From contig CAZBUJ010000022.1 of assembly GCA_964495075.1 (NCBI GenBank), positions 3,742 through 67,741 on the forward strand: a stretch of DNA of 64,000 bases, in the 5' to 3' direction. The notes under the pieces are model-generated. The model saw nothing but the letters and a program-made list of their open reading frames with translations. It did no database searches and was not told the DNA's origin. The first letter of the stretch is position 1. Every line of letters starts with the position of its first letter. A program made the position numbers and the translations under genes. This DNA comes from JAFGJQ01 sp964495075 (lineage in GTDB: Bacteria; Planctomycetota; Phycisphaerae; UBA1845). Positions 26,241-33,577 of the stretch are shown here, piece after piece.

Positions 26241-27665
26241 TTGCGGATCGCGTTAATCAACCCGGTCACCCGCCGTACGCAGGGCTATCACACCATCGGC
26301 GGCAAGATCCCGCAACTGGGTTTGCAGGTGCTGGCAAAAATCGCGAAGCGCGAGCACGACGTTGAGATCATCGACGAGATCTTCGGCTGCGACGTCACCG
26401 AGGAGGTACTGCGTACCCGGGGGTACGACCTCGTGGGGCTGACATCGTACACGAGTGGTGCGACCCGGGCATACGAGATCGCCGAGATGTGCCGTCAGCG
26501 CCACATTCCGACCGTGATGGGCGGGCCCCACGCGTGGGCCGTGCCGGACGAAGCCGCCCAGCACGTGGATTCCGTGGCCGTTGGTGAGTGCGACGAGATC
26601 TGGCCGACCATCCTGGCGGACACGGCGGCCGGTCGCCTGCAGGAGCGTTACGAGGCCGAGCTCAGGCCGCTCGGTGCCCGGTACGGGGCTGGCGCGCAGA
26701 ACCTTCAACCGATCAACGGCAAGTACGACGTGTCGAGTATCCAGACGTCGCGCGGTTGCCCGGTCGGGTGTGAGTACTGCAGCGTGACCCTGTTCAACGG
26801 CGGGCCCATCCGCCGTCGCGACATCGGGGCCATTCTCGAGGAGTGGAACCGGACGCCCAAACGGTTTCTCTTCGTGGTGGACGACAACTTCTTCGGCGTC
26901 GGCCCGAAGCACGCGGAGTGGGCGAAGGAACTGCTCCGGGCGATCATCAGGCACGGCAAGAAGCGGCTCTGGTTCAGTCAGACCACGATCAACATGGGCG
27001 ACGACGCCGAAGGGTTGCGACTGGCCTACAAGGCCGGCTGCCGCGGCATGCTTATCGGGTTCGAGTCGATGAACCCGGAGTCGCTGAAGGACTACCACAA
27101 GGGGATCAATCGCAAGCTGGCCAGCCGGTACAAGGACCTGGTCAAGGGATTCCATCGGGCGGGCATCAGCGTGTTCGGCGCCTTCATCATCGGCTCCGAC
27201 CAGGACACCATCGACACCGTGTCGCAGACCGCCCTGGAGTCGGTGCGTCTCGGGGTGGACACGATCCAGATCACGAACCTCACGCCGCTGCCCGGCACGA
27301 AAATGTACGACCGGTACATGGCGGACGGCCGGATCTTCGCCACGGATTATCCCAGGGATTGGGAACGCTACACGTTCGTGGAGACGGTGTATCACCCCAA
27401 GAACCTGTCGGCCCAGACATTGGACGAAGCGATCTACGAGTTGCGGCACATGGCGGCGACCACGCCTTGGGTCTGGCGGCGCTCGCTGCGGACCCTCATC
27501 AACACGCGAAGCCTGACCACCACCCTCTTCATCCATGGCATGAACAAGGGATGGAAGCGGATGGCGAAGATCCAGATCAAACACGATCGCCAGCGATTCG
27601 GCGACATTCCCGCGTCGGCGGCCGAGCGCATGACGCGACTACAGCAGGCGTTCGCCATGGGCTGA
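26241..27665 (+). CDS. B12-binding domain radical SAM protein
   Basis: This 474-residue protein has two parts. Residues about 1-140 are a cobalamin-binding domain (MRIALINPVTRRTQGYHTIG, LVGLTSYTSGATRAYEIAEM, VMGGPHAWAVPDEAAQHVD). Residues about 165-400 are a radical SAM barrel. The 4Fe-4S cysteines are C173, C177 and C180 in SRGCPVGCEYC, and LIGFESMNPESL and GAFIIGSDQDT are typical of this BchE-like class. The C-terminal region is basic. Such enzymes carry out methylations or cyclisations in hopanoid, chlorophyll and natural-product pathways; the substrate is not evident here. The TTG start is supported by GAGGAGG ending seven bases upstream and by the exact family N-terminus. It appears monocistronic, with its own promoter. 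Confidence 0.9.
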   Translation: MRIALINPVTRRTQGYHTIGGKIPQLGLQVLAKIAKREHDVEIIDEIFGCDVTEEVLRTRGYDLVGLTSYTSGATRAYEIAEMCRQRHIPTVMGGPHAWAVPDEAAQHVDSVAVGECDEIWPTILADTAAGRLQERYEAELRPLGARYGAGAQNLQPINGKYDVSSIQTSRGCPVGCEYCSVTLFNGGPIRRRDIGAILEEWNRTPKRFLFVVDDNFFGVGPKHAEWAKELLRAIIRHGKKRLWFSQTTINMGDDAEGLRLAYKAGCRGMLIGFESMNPESLKDYHKGINRKLASRYKDLVKGFHRAGISVFGAFIIGSDQDTIDTVSQTALESVRLGVDTIQITNLTPLPGTKMYDRYMADGRIFATDYPRDWERYTFVETVYHPKNLSAQTLDEAIYELRHMAATTPWVWRRSLRTLINTRSLTTTLFIHGMNKGWKRMAKIQIKHDRQRFGDIPASAAERMTRLQQAFAMG

Positions 27666-27752
27666 CGCCCCGTCCGGACTACCGCACGTCAGGCTCGTCG
27701 ACGTTTCCCCGCCGCATCGCCACTGCATCCGGCCACCCGGCCCCGGCAGCCG

Positions 27753-27781
27753 TTGACAGGCCCGATTCGCCGCCCTAGGCT
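27753..27781 (+). promoter_or_regulatory. Sigma-70-like promoter of gcvT-gcvH
   Basis: A perfect -35 TTGACA (27753-27758) is followed 17 bases later by TAGGCT (27776-27781). The gcvT start lies about 60 bases downstream. The leader is too short for the tandem glycine riboswitch often found before gcvT, and none was recognised. Confidence 0.6.
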
Positions 27782-27843
27782 AGCCCCGCGATGACGGGTG
27801 CGCCGGGGCAACGCCTGTAGTGCTTCGTGAATTAAGGTGAATT

Positions 27844-28944
27844 GTGAACAAATCGCCACTGAACGACTTTCACACAGATCTCCACGCGAGAATGGTGGAT
27901 TTCGCCGGCTGGTCGATGCCGGTGATGTATCGCGGGATCATCGAAGAGCACACGCACACCCGTGAGCAATGCTCGATGTTCGACGTTTCGCACATGGGGC
28001 GGCTGAAGCTCCGCGGGCCGGACGCCGGCCCGTTGCTGGAGTGGCTGTGCACGCGCAACCTGGACGGGATGGAGCCCGGGCTGTGCCGCTACACGCAGAT
28101 GTGCAAGGAGGACGGTGGCATTCTCGACGACATGATCGTGTCGCGGTTCGACGATGACTGGGGCGTCGTCTGCAACGCGTCCAATCGAGAGAAGATCACG
28201 GCGTGGGTGCGGAAGCAGGCGGAGGCGCGGCAGGTGGAGTTGACGGACGAGACGTTCGAGACGGCCATGATCGCCATCCAGGGCCCCAAGGCGGTCGAGC
28301 GGGCGCAGGCGCTGATCCCGATCGACCTGTCGGAGGTCGGGCGGTACCGGTTCAAGGCCGGCACCTACATGATGACCCAGTACGCGATCTATCGCAGCGG
28401 CTACACGGGCGAGGACGGGTACGAAGTGGTGGTGCCGGCGGACCTGGCGAACCTGCTGGCCGGTCAACTGCTGGCCGCGGCGTCCGACCCGGAGGCGGTG
28501 ATCAAACCGGCGGGTCTCGGCGCGCGGGACACGTTGCGTCTGGAAGCCGGCATGCCGTTGTACGGCCACGAGCTTCACGAGGACGTGGATCCGTTGACCG
28601 CGGGTCAAAACTGGTGCGTCGACCTGGAGAAGGATTTCGTGGGCGCCGAACCGATGCGGGCGTTGAAGGCGTCCGGGCTCAAGCGTGCGCTGGTCGGCCT
28701 GGAACTCGAAGGACGCCGTACCGCGCGGCAGCACTGCGCGGTTCGCAACGGCGATACGACGGTGGGTGAGATCACGAGCGGGTGCTTGAGCCCGACGCTG
28801 GGCAAGAGCATCGCGATGGCGTTTGTGGAGGCGGAGTACGCCGAGCCGGGCACCGGGGTGGCCGTCGATGTCAGCGGCAAGCCCACGCCGGCCGTGGTAG
28901 TCAAGTTGCCCTTCTACAAGCGGCCCAAGCAACCGAAAGCCTGA
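27844..28944 (+). CDS. gcvT: Aminomethyltransferase (glycine cleavage T protein)
   Basis: GcvT releases ammonia from the aminomethyl group carried by lipoylated GcvH and transfers the one-carbon unit to tetrahydrofolate. The 366-residue protein starts SPLNDFHTDLHARMVDFAGW and has MFDVSHMGRLKLRGPDA. Folate-binding features are EDGGILDDMIVSRFDDDW and YRSGYTGEDGYEVVVPA, and the C-terminal domain includes GARDTLRLEAGMPLYGHEL and GEITSGCLSPTLGKSIAMA. The start is GTG with AAGGTG about five bases upstream. gcvH follows after 121 bases; gcvP is not in the window. Confidence 0.95.
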   Translation: MNKSPLNDFHTDLHARMVDFAGWSMPVMYRGIIEEHTHTREQCSMFDVSHMGRLKLRGPDAGPLLEWLCTRNLDGMEPGLCRYTQMCKEDGGILDDMIVSRFDDDWGVVCNASNREKITAWVRKQAEARQVELTDETFETAMIAIQGPKAVERAQALIPIDLSEVGRYRFKAGTYMMTQYAIYRSGYTGEDGYEVVVPADLANLLAGQLLAAASDPEAVIKPAGLGARDTLRLEAGMPLYGHELHEDVDPLTAGQNWCVDLEKDFVGAEPMRALKASGLKRALVGLELEGRRTARQHCAVRNGDTTVGEITSGCLSPTLGKSIAMAFVEAEYAEPGTGVAVDVSGKPTPAVVVKLPFYKRPKQPKA

Positions 28945-29065
28945 CGTGCGCGACATCACCGTTGGCCGATCGCCGCGTGGGCGGTCCGGTGATGACGCGA
29001 GCCGGTGGGCGGGCGTCCGCCGGCCATTAGACGGGACATCACACATCAGATGACGGGACGAGCCG

Positions 29066-29449
29066 ATGAGCATTCCGACTGACCGCAAGTACACCGAATC
29101 GCACGAGTGGGTGTTGGTGGAAGGCAACGTTGCCACGATCGGGATCACCCAGTACGCGGCGGACGAGTTGACGGACATCACGTACATCGAATTGCCCGCG
29201 GTGGGTACGGCGGTCAACGCCGACTCAGCATGCGGGGAGATCGAATCGGTGAAGGCCACGTCGGAGTTCTTCAGCGCGGTGGACGGCACCGTCGCCGCGG
29301 TGAACGACCAACTGGCCGATCACCCCGAGCTCATCAACGAGGACGCGTTCGGCAAGGGCTGGATGATCAAGGTCGAAATGGCGAGCGCCGCCGCCCTGGA
29401 AGGCCTGATGGATGCCGCCGCGTACGAACGGCATATCGCCGCCACCTGA
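29066..29449 (+). CDS. gcvH: Glycine cleavage system H protein
   Basis: GcvH is the lipoyl carrier that shuttles the aminomethyl group between the P, T and L proteins. The 127-residue protein has the canonical KYTESHEWVLVEGNVATIGI start. The lipoyl attachment site is K63 in CGEIESVKATSEFFSAVDG, and the C-terminal GKGWMIKVEM follows. Length and spacing are normal. It is transcribed with gcvT. The genes for the P protein subunits, usually next in the operon, are absent here; the following gene is on the other strand. Confidence 0.96.
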   Translation: MSIPTDRKYTESHEWVLVEGNVATIGITQYAADELTDITYIELPAVGTAVNADSACGEIESVKATSEFFSAVDGTVAAVNDQLADHPELINEDAFGKGWMIKVEMASAAALEGLMDAAAYERHIAAT

Positions 29450-29462
29450 GAAACCGGCGGAC

Positions 29463-29490
29463 CCTCGGTCGAATCGACGAGACACCGAGG
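29463..29490 (+). terminator. Hairpin after gcvH
   Basis: CCTCGGT (29463-29469) pairs with ACCGAGG (29484-29490) around a 14-base loop, 13 bases after the gcvH stop. There is no T-run. It could be a weak terminator or an mRNA-stabilising stem. Confidence 0.35.
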
Positions 29491-29636
29491 CGCGCCGGGG
29501 CGTCTGTGGTGCCGCGGCGAAGCACTTAGTACCGATGCAGCGCTACGAATAGACGGCCACGGGCCTGGCGCGCGCCATGCCAGTACCTGACCATACACGA
29601 CGCCCCATTGGTAACGGGCAGTTTGTAATCGGTCAT

Positions 29637-30221
29637 TCAACCTTCGTTTGCCTCCCGCCAGGCCGCGATGAACCGGTCGACCACTTCGTACGCCACCGCG
29701 TAGACGCCATCCAGACGGTCGAGCGGATTCTCACCGATCGTGGCCGCGTTCCACATGCGGGTGTTGACCAGGGCGTGCGGGGGACGCTGGAGCTTCATCT
29801 TCTCCGACAGGCTGACGCGGACGTTGTAGATCAGCGAGGTGCCGGCCGCGTTGACCAGCCCGTTGATGTTGACATCCAGTGAGGGCATCCCCGGCGTGCG
29901 AAGCATCTCGTCGTGACGAAGCACGCGGACGCCCGCCCGCCGTAAACGCGCGTCTACCTCCCGTTCGACCACCGCCTCGCGCAGCCCCAGCGCGTTCAGG
30001 TTGTCCGGGAAATAGACGTAGAGGAAAACGCCCGGCAGACCCGCCAGCGCATCGTCGGACGAGATCTGCGCCGCGGCGTGCGATGTCGCGTCGGAAGGGA
30101 CACGTGCTGCGGCCAGCGATGTGGTCTGGCGGTTGTGCTCGGTTTCATTCGACGTCGCGCAACCGCACGCCGCCAGCATCACGACCGTCAGCAGGAGCCA
30201 TTCGTGTAACCGTCCACGCAT
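29637..30221 (-). CDS. Lipoprotein of unknown function
   Basis: This 194-residue protein has a signal peptide and lipobox (LLLTVVMLAAC, lipidated cysteine C19), so it should be membrane-anchored outside the cytoplasm. Residues about 22-50 form a polar, low-complexity linker. The rest is a compact domain with a repeated hydrophobic/charged rhythm (GVFLYVYFPDNLNALGLREA, DARLRRAGVRVLRHDEM, SLDVNINGLVNAAGTSLIYN). The strand pattern and the VNTRMWNAATIGENP segment resemble small periplasmic domains of unknown function seen in Planctomycetota, but no family name can be given. It converges with gcvH and has a plausible promoter upstream (30329-30356). Confidence 0.75.
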   Translation of the reverse strand: MRGRLHEWLLLTVVMLAACGCATSNETEHNRQTTSLAAARVPSDATSHAAAQISSDDALAGLPGVFLYVYFPDNLNALGLREAVVEREVDARLRRAGVRVLRHDEMLRTPGMPSLDVNINGLVNAAGTSLIYNVRVSLSEKMKLQRPPHALVNTRMWNAATIGENPLDRLDGVYAVAYEVVDRFIAAWREANEG

Positions 30222-30328
30222 ATCCGTGCAACCTCCATGCCATGGTCACCGTTACCGAGCCGAATCACCTGGTTGAATGAGCGAAGAAAACGTCACTTTG
30301 CGTCAAGTTCTCTTCGCGGCGTGTCGAT

Positions 30329-30356
30329 AGTATAGTCAGCCAGCGATACTGTCACG
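30329..30356 (-). promoter_or_regulatory. Possible promoter of the lipoprotein gene
   Basis: Read on the minus strand, CGTGAC (30351-30356) is followed 16 bases later by TATACT (30329-30334), a good -10. The surrounding ~80 bases are distinctly AT-richer than the neighbourhood. An imperfect inverted repeat, ATAGTAT...ATACTGT, overlaps it and could be an operator. Confidence 0.35.
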
Positions 30357-30460
30357 AATCTTCAAATATCATTTGCCTCTGAGCATGACCGAGATCGTGA
30401 ACCGCTGGCTATCTCTTTATGGGCGGTCCACGCCAATCACGAGCTCATCGGTCCACGAAC

Positions 30461-31414
30461 TCAGGTGGTCATCGTCGACCGCACGGCCTCGGCCAGAGAG
30501 CGTTCCGTTTCCTGAAGTTGCGTCAGTCCATCGCGCAAACGCTGCGCGTCGCCCGATTCGTTCAGCGCCACACGGCACAGTGTTGAGGCGGATTCGATGA
30601 CTGGCGGCAAGACCGCCTCGACACGGTGCAAGGCCGCGGCGAGGTCCGACGGCGCCGAGGCCCCGGCGCGGTTAATGAAGCGGGCGGCCGACGACCGGGC
30701 ATGGGCGACGCCCCCCACCGCCGCGGCGAGCCGGCGGACCGACTCTTCCTCGTCGAGCGGCCACTGCCGCCAGGCGTCGTAGGCCGCGTGGCCGGTGACC
30801 ACGCCGAACTCCGGCGCCAGCCGATCATGCACGACGCGATCGGCCGCCTCCAGAGCGGCTTGCGTCAGAGTGCGGAGCGGTTCGACGTCGCCGGCCAGGG
30901 ACTCGACGACATAGGTTTGAACGATCGGTTCGATGAGGGTCACCTCCCCGCCGCCTCCCGGCGTCGACCCGGCGAAACCCAGGCCCCCGGTCACCTCGCG
31001 GGTCACCACGCCCCATTGCCAGGTTTGCGGAGCGGGCCAGCCCTGCCACGCGAGCACCGCTTGACCGTGGTCGAGTGCCTGCCGGATCAGCGGCGCGTAG
31101 CTGTCCGCAAAGTGCTTTTCGAACTCGGGGGCGTCCCGCAAACCGCGGGCGGCGCCGGGCGGGTGCAACGGGCGGAGTTCGATGCCGAACCGGCGGGCCG
31201 CGGCGAGCAGGTTCCAGTCGCGGCCCGCCCATTCGCCGCCCGGCGCGGCGCCGTCCGGCCGCCCCGCCCCGCCATGGAAAGCCAGGCCGGTCGCGGCGGT
31301 GAGGTCATCGTACTCGACGGCGCGGCCGCCCCCCCCGGCGCGGGCGGCCAGGGTCGCCGTCAGCGAGTCGCCGCCCGCCTCCACGGGGTCGCTGCGCAGA
31401 TCGCTGAGGTCCAT
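30461..31414 (-). CDS. Conserved hypothetical protein, possibly C39-peptidase-like (BtrH N-terminal type)
   Basis: This is a 317-residue soluble protein without signal peptide or membrane spans. The N-terminal half has features faintly reminiscent of BtrH N-terminal/C39-like domains: VEYDDLTAATGLAFHGGA, DWNLLAAARRFGIELRPL, and ALDHGQAVLAWQGWPAPQTW with a GVV segment after it. The catalytic cysteine expected of such peptidases is not obvious, so an inactive or substrate-binding version is more likely. The C-terminal half (about 190-317) is helical with Ala/Arg/Glu-rich segments. The start at 31414 has GGAG nine bases upstream. It stands opposite the Hpt gene. Assignment to the family is uncertain. 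Confidence 0.68.
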   Translation of the reverse strand: MDLSDLRSDPVEAGGDSLTATLAARAGGGGRAVEYDDLTAATGLAFHGGAGRPDGAAPGGEWAGRDWNLLAAARRFGIELRPLHPPGAARGLRDAPEFEKHFADSYAPLIRQALDHGQAVLAWQGWPAPQTWQWGVVTREVTGGLGFAGSTPGGGGEVTLIEPIVQTYVVESLAGDVEPLRTLTQAALEAADRVVHDRLAPEFGVVTGHAAYDAWRQWPLDEEESVRRLAAAVGGVAHARSSAARFINRAGASAPSDLAAALHRVEAVLPPVIESASTLCRVALNESGDAQRLRDGLTQLQETERSLAEAVRSTMTT

Positions 31415-31662
31415 GAGTCGGTCTCCAAACGGGTGCGCCGGCGGACGAAGCGACGGCATCCGGGCCGTCGGTGGGCGTGGCAAGCCCGATAACCGCAGCG
31501 CATCGTACCCGGCGGACGTGTCGTCCGAAAGATGCGTGTCCGATGGAGTCCGCGTCCACCCGTGTGGCTCGGGCCCCGCTCAACTCCTCGCGCCAAGCAA
31601 AGCGAGTGCGTCAAACGGACGATAACTCCCTCAGAACGTCAAGCTGCGTCCTGGAGACAATC

Positions 31663-32004
31663 GTGACGAACGAGAACGAAGACAAGAAAGACAACTTGGA
31701 TCCGATCCCCTCCGATCTGGTGCAGGAAGACGCTGCCTTCGAGGAGGTCGTGCAGGAGTTCGTCAATAGCCTCGGTGCCCGCCTTGACACGATGGAAAAG
31801 GCGTTGGCCAACGGCGACCTCGCCGCCCTCAAGACCGCGACGCACCAGTTGAAGGGGAGCGGCGGAGGGCACGGATACGCGATTCTCAGCGAACTGGCGG
31901 CCAAGGCCGAACAGGAAACCATCAACGGCAACCTCGACGCTGTGCGGAAACACCTTGACGAACTGAAGATCCTCGTCTCGCGCGTGGTGGTGCGATTGGA
32001 TTGA
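31663..32004 (+). CDS. Stand-alone Hpt (histidine phosphotransfer) domain protein
   Basis: This is a small 113-residue cytoplasmic signalling protein. It has an Hpt four-helix bundle whose phospho-accepting histidine is H61 in ATHQLKGSGGGHGY, the HQLKGS motif being diagnostic. Flanking helices (FEEVVQEFVNSLGARLDTM, LSELAAKAEQETINGNLD) fit the fold. The first ~20 residues are a polar, acidic lead. The start is GTG with GGAG six bases before it; a longer open frame upstream lacks domain features. Hpt proteins relay phosphate between receiver domains in phosphorelays, but no histidine kinase or response regulator is adjacent. Confidence 0.88.
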   Translation: MTNENEDKKDNLDPIPSDLVQEDAAFEEVVQEFVNSLGARLDTMEKALANGDLAALKTATHQLKGSGGGHGYAILSELAAKAEQETINGNLDAVRKHLDELKILVSRVVVRLD

Positions 32005-32061
32005 CGCGGGCCGGCCGGCGACCGGCGGGGCAGAGAATGCGTTGATCGAACGATCGTCCGT

Positions 32062-33285
32062 CTATCCGGCTCCGATGTGGGCCCGATGGCCGGACGGCGA
32101 CCGGGCCGCGGCCATGGCCTGCTCCAGGTCGGCGATGAGGTCATCCGGGTCTTCGATACCGACCGAGATGCGAACCAGCCCGTCCGTGATGTGGGCCCGT
32201 TTCCGCGCGTCGGCGCCCATGGACGCGTGGGTCATGCTGGCCGGGTGCTGGATCAGCGTCTCCACGCCGCCGAGACTCACCGCCAGTCCGCACAGCTTGA
32301 CCGCGTTCATCATCGCGCGGCCGGCTTCGATGCCGCCCTTGAGCTCGAAGCTGATGACCGCCCCGCCGCCGGTGGCCTGCTTGCGCCCGATCTCGTACTG
32401 CGGGTGGCTCTTGAGGCCGGGGTACCTCACCCACTCCACTTCCGCGTGGGCTTCGAGATACCCGGCGATTTTCAGGGCCGATTCGCAATGGCGCTTCATG
32501 CGCAGGGCGAGCGTCTTGATCCCGCGGTGCACGAGAAACGCCTCGAACGGCGGCAGCACGCCGCCGAGATGGTTGAGGACCTTGCGGAACGCGGTGTACT
32601 CATTGTCGTCCTTGACGACGATGATGCCACCCACGACGTCCGCATGACCATTGATGAACTTGGTCAGGCTGTGCATCACGACGTCGGCCCCCCGCTTCAG
32701 CGGCTGCTGGAGGATCGGGCTCATGAACGTGTTGTCGACCACGACGGAGGCGCCGTGCGCGTGAGCGATGCGGCTGACGGCCCCGATGTCCGAGATGACG
32801 AGGGTGGGGTTGCCGGGCGTTTCGAGAAAGACCACCTTGGTGTTGGGGCGCATGGCCGCCTTGACCGCCTCGAGGTCGGACGTGTCGATCATGGTGGCCT
32901 CGATCCCGAACCGCGGCAGGATGGTCTCGACGAGGGTGCAGGTCGGGCCATACACCGTGTCGGCGCAGACCACGTGATCGCCCGATCGGGCGAGGGCGGC
33001 CAGGATGGTGTGGACAGCCGCCATTCCGCTGCCGGTGGCCAGTGCGGCGTGCCCGCCCTCGAGCTGGGCGATGGCGTTTTCCATGGCCTGCACGGTGGGA
33101 TTGAGCATACGAGAGTAGATGTATCCTGGCTCGCGTCCGGCGAAGATCGCGGCCCCCTTCTCCGCGGATTCGAACGCGAAGGTGGAGGTCTGGTAGATCG
33201 GCGGCACGAGGGGGCGAAACTCGTACGTGCGGAGCCCGGCGTGCACGGCCTGGGTGTCGACAGCAAGGTGATCGTGAGGGTCCAT
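32062..33285 (-). CDS. Cys/Met-metabolism PLP enzyme (cystathionine gamma-synthase / methionine gamma-lyase type)
   Basis: This 407-residue enzyme belongs to the gamma-family of PLP enzymes that make or break cystathionine or methionine. The N-terminus TQAVHAGLRTYEFRPLVPPI is followed by YQTSTFAFESAEKGAAIFAG. The substrate/cofactor loop is YIYSRMLNPTVQAMENAIAQ. The cofactor lysine is K209 in HSLTKFINGHADVVGG. SLGGVETLIQHPASMTH is the C-terminal signature, and the Tyr/Arg pair of the active site lies in the YSR motif. The exact activity (synthase, beta/gamma-lyase) cannot be decided by eye. The ATG at 33285 is preceded by AAGGG. It converges with the Hpt gene. Confidence 0.92.
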   Translation of the reverse strand: MDPHDHLAVDTQAVHAGLRTYEFRPLVPPIYQTSTFAFESAEKGAAIFAGREPGYIYSRMLNPTVQAMENAIAQLEGGHAALATGSGMAAVHTILAALARSGDHVVCADTVYGPTCTLVETILPRFGIEATMIDTSDLEAVKAAMRPNTKVVFLETPGNPTLVISDIGAVSRIAHAHGASVVVDNTFMSPILQQPLKRGADVVMHSLTKFINGHADVVGGIIVVKDDNEYTAFRKVLNHLGGVLPPFEAFLVHRGIKTLALRMKRHCESALKIAGYLEAHAEVEWVRYPGLKSHPQYEIGRKQATGGGAVISFELKGGIEAGRAMMNAVKLCGLAVSLGGVETLIQHPASMTHASMGADARKRAHITDGLVRISVGIEDPDDLIADLEQAMAAARSPSGHRAHIGAG

Positions 33286-33478
33286 CGATGTTACCCTTGA
33301 TGCGGCGTGACCGAGGCTGCCTGTGGAGAGCCGCAGGAACAGGATTTCCACCCTTCGCTGAGAGGGCCGACCATGGGTGCCGCGCGCGTTGCGTCCCCGG
33401 GCAACGGGCTCCGGACGGCGGCACGGCGGGTCCGGGAAAAGTCCGCCGATTTCCATCCTCGCCGGACGACGTCGATTG

Positions 33479-33577
33479 GTCAAGTCGGTCGCCGCGTCGC
33501 GTCGGACGCTGCGTCAAGTCGAACGCCGCGTCGCCTCGGACGCCGGGTCAAGTCGGACGCTGGGTCGCGACGGTGGC
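33479..33577. repeat. Three tandem 34-bp repeats before the tRNA
   Basis: Units begin at 33479, 33513 and 33547, each opening GTCAAGTCG and containing a CGCCGCGTCGC-like core and TCGGACGC; the third is incomplete. They lie between the PLP enzyme start and the tRNA-Gln promoter and overlap the far end of the integrase frame on the other strand. Confidence 0.75.

Noticed and set aside
27666..27843. Glycine riboswitch before gcvT
   Set aside because: None of the conserved glycine-aptamer segments could be found and the leader after the promoter is only about 60 bases.
33286..33480. SAM or SAH riboswitch before the methionine-metabolism PLP gene
   Set aside because: Some short matches (GGTGGAAATCC, CAGCCTCGG) occur but no known aptamer layout could be completed.
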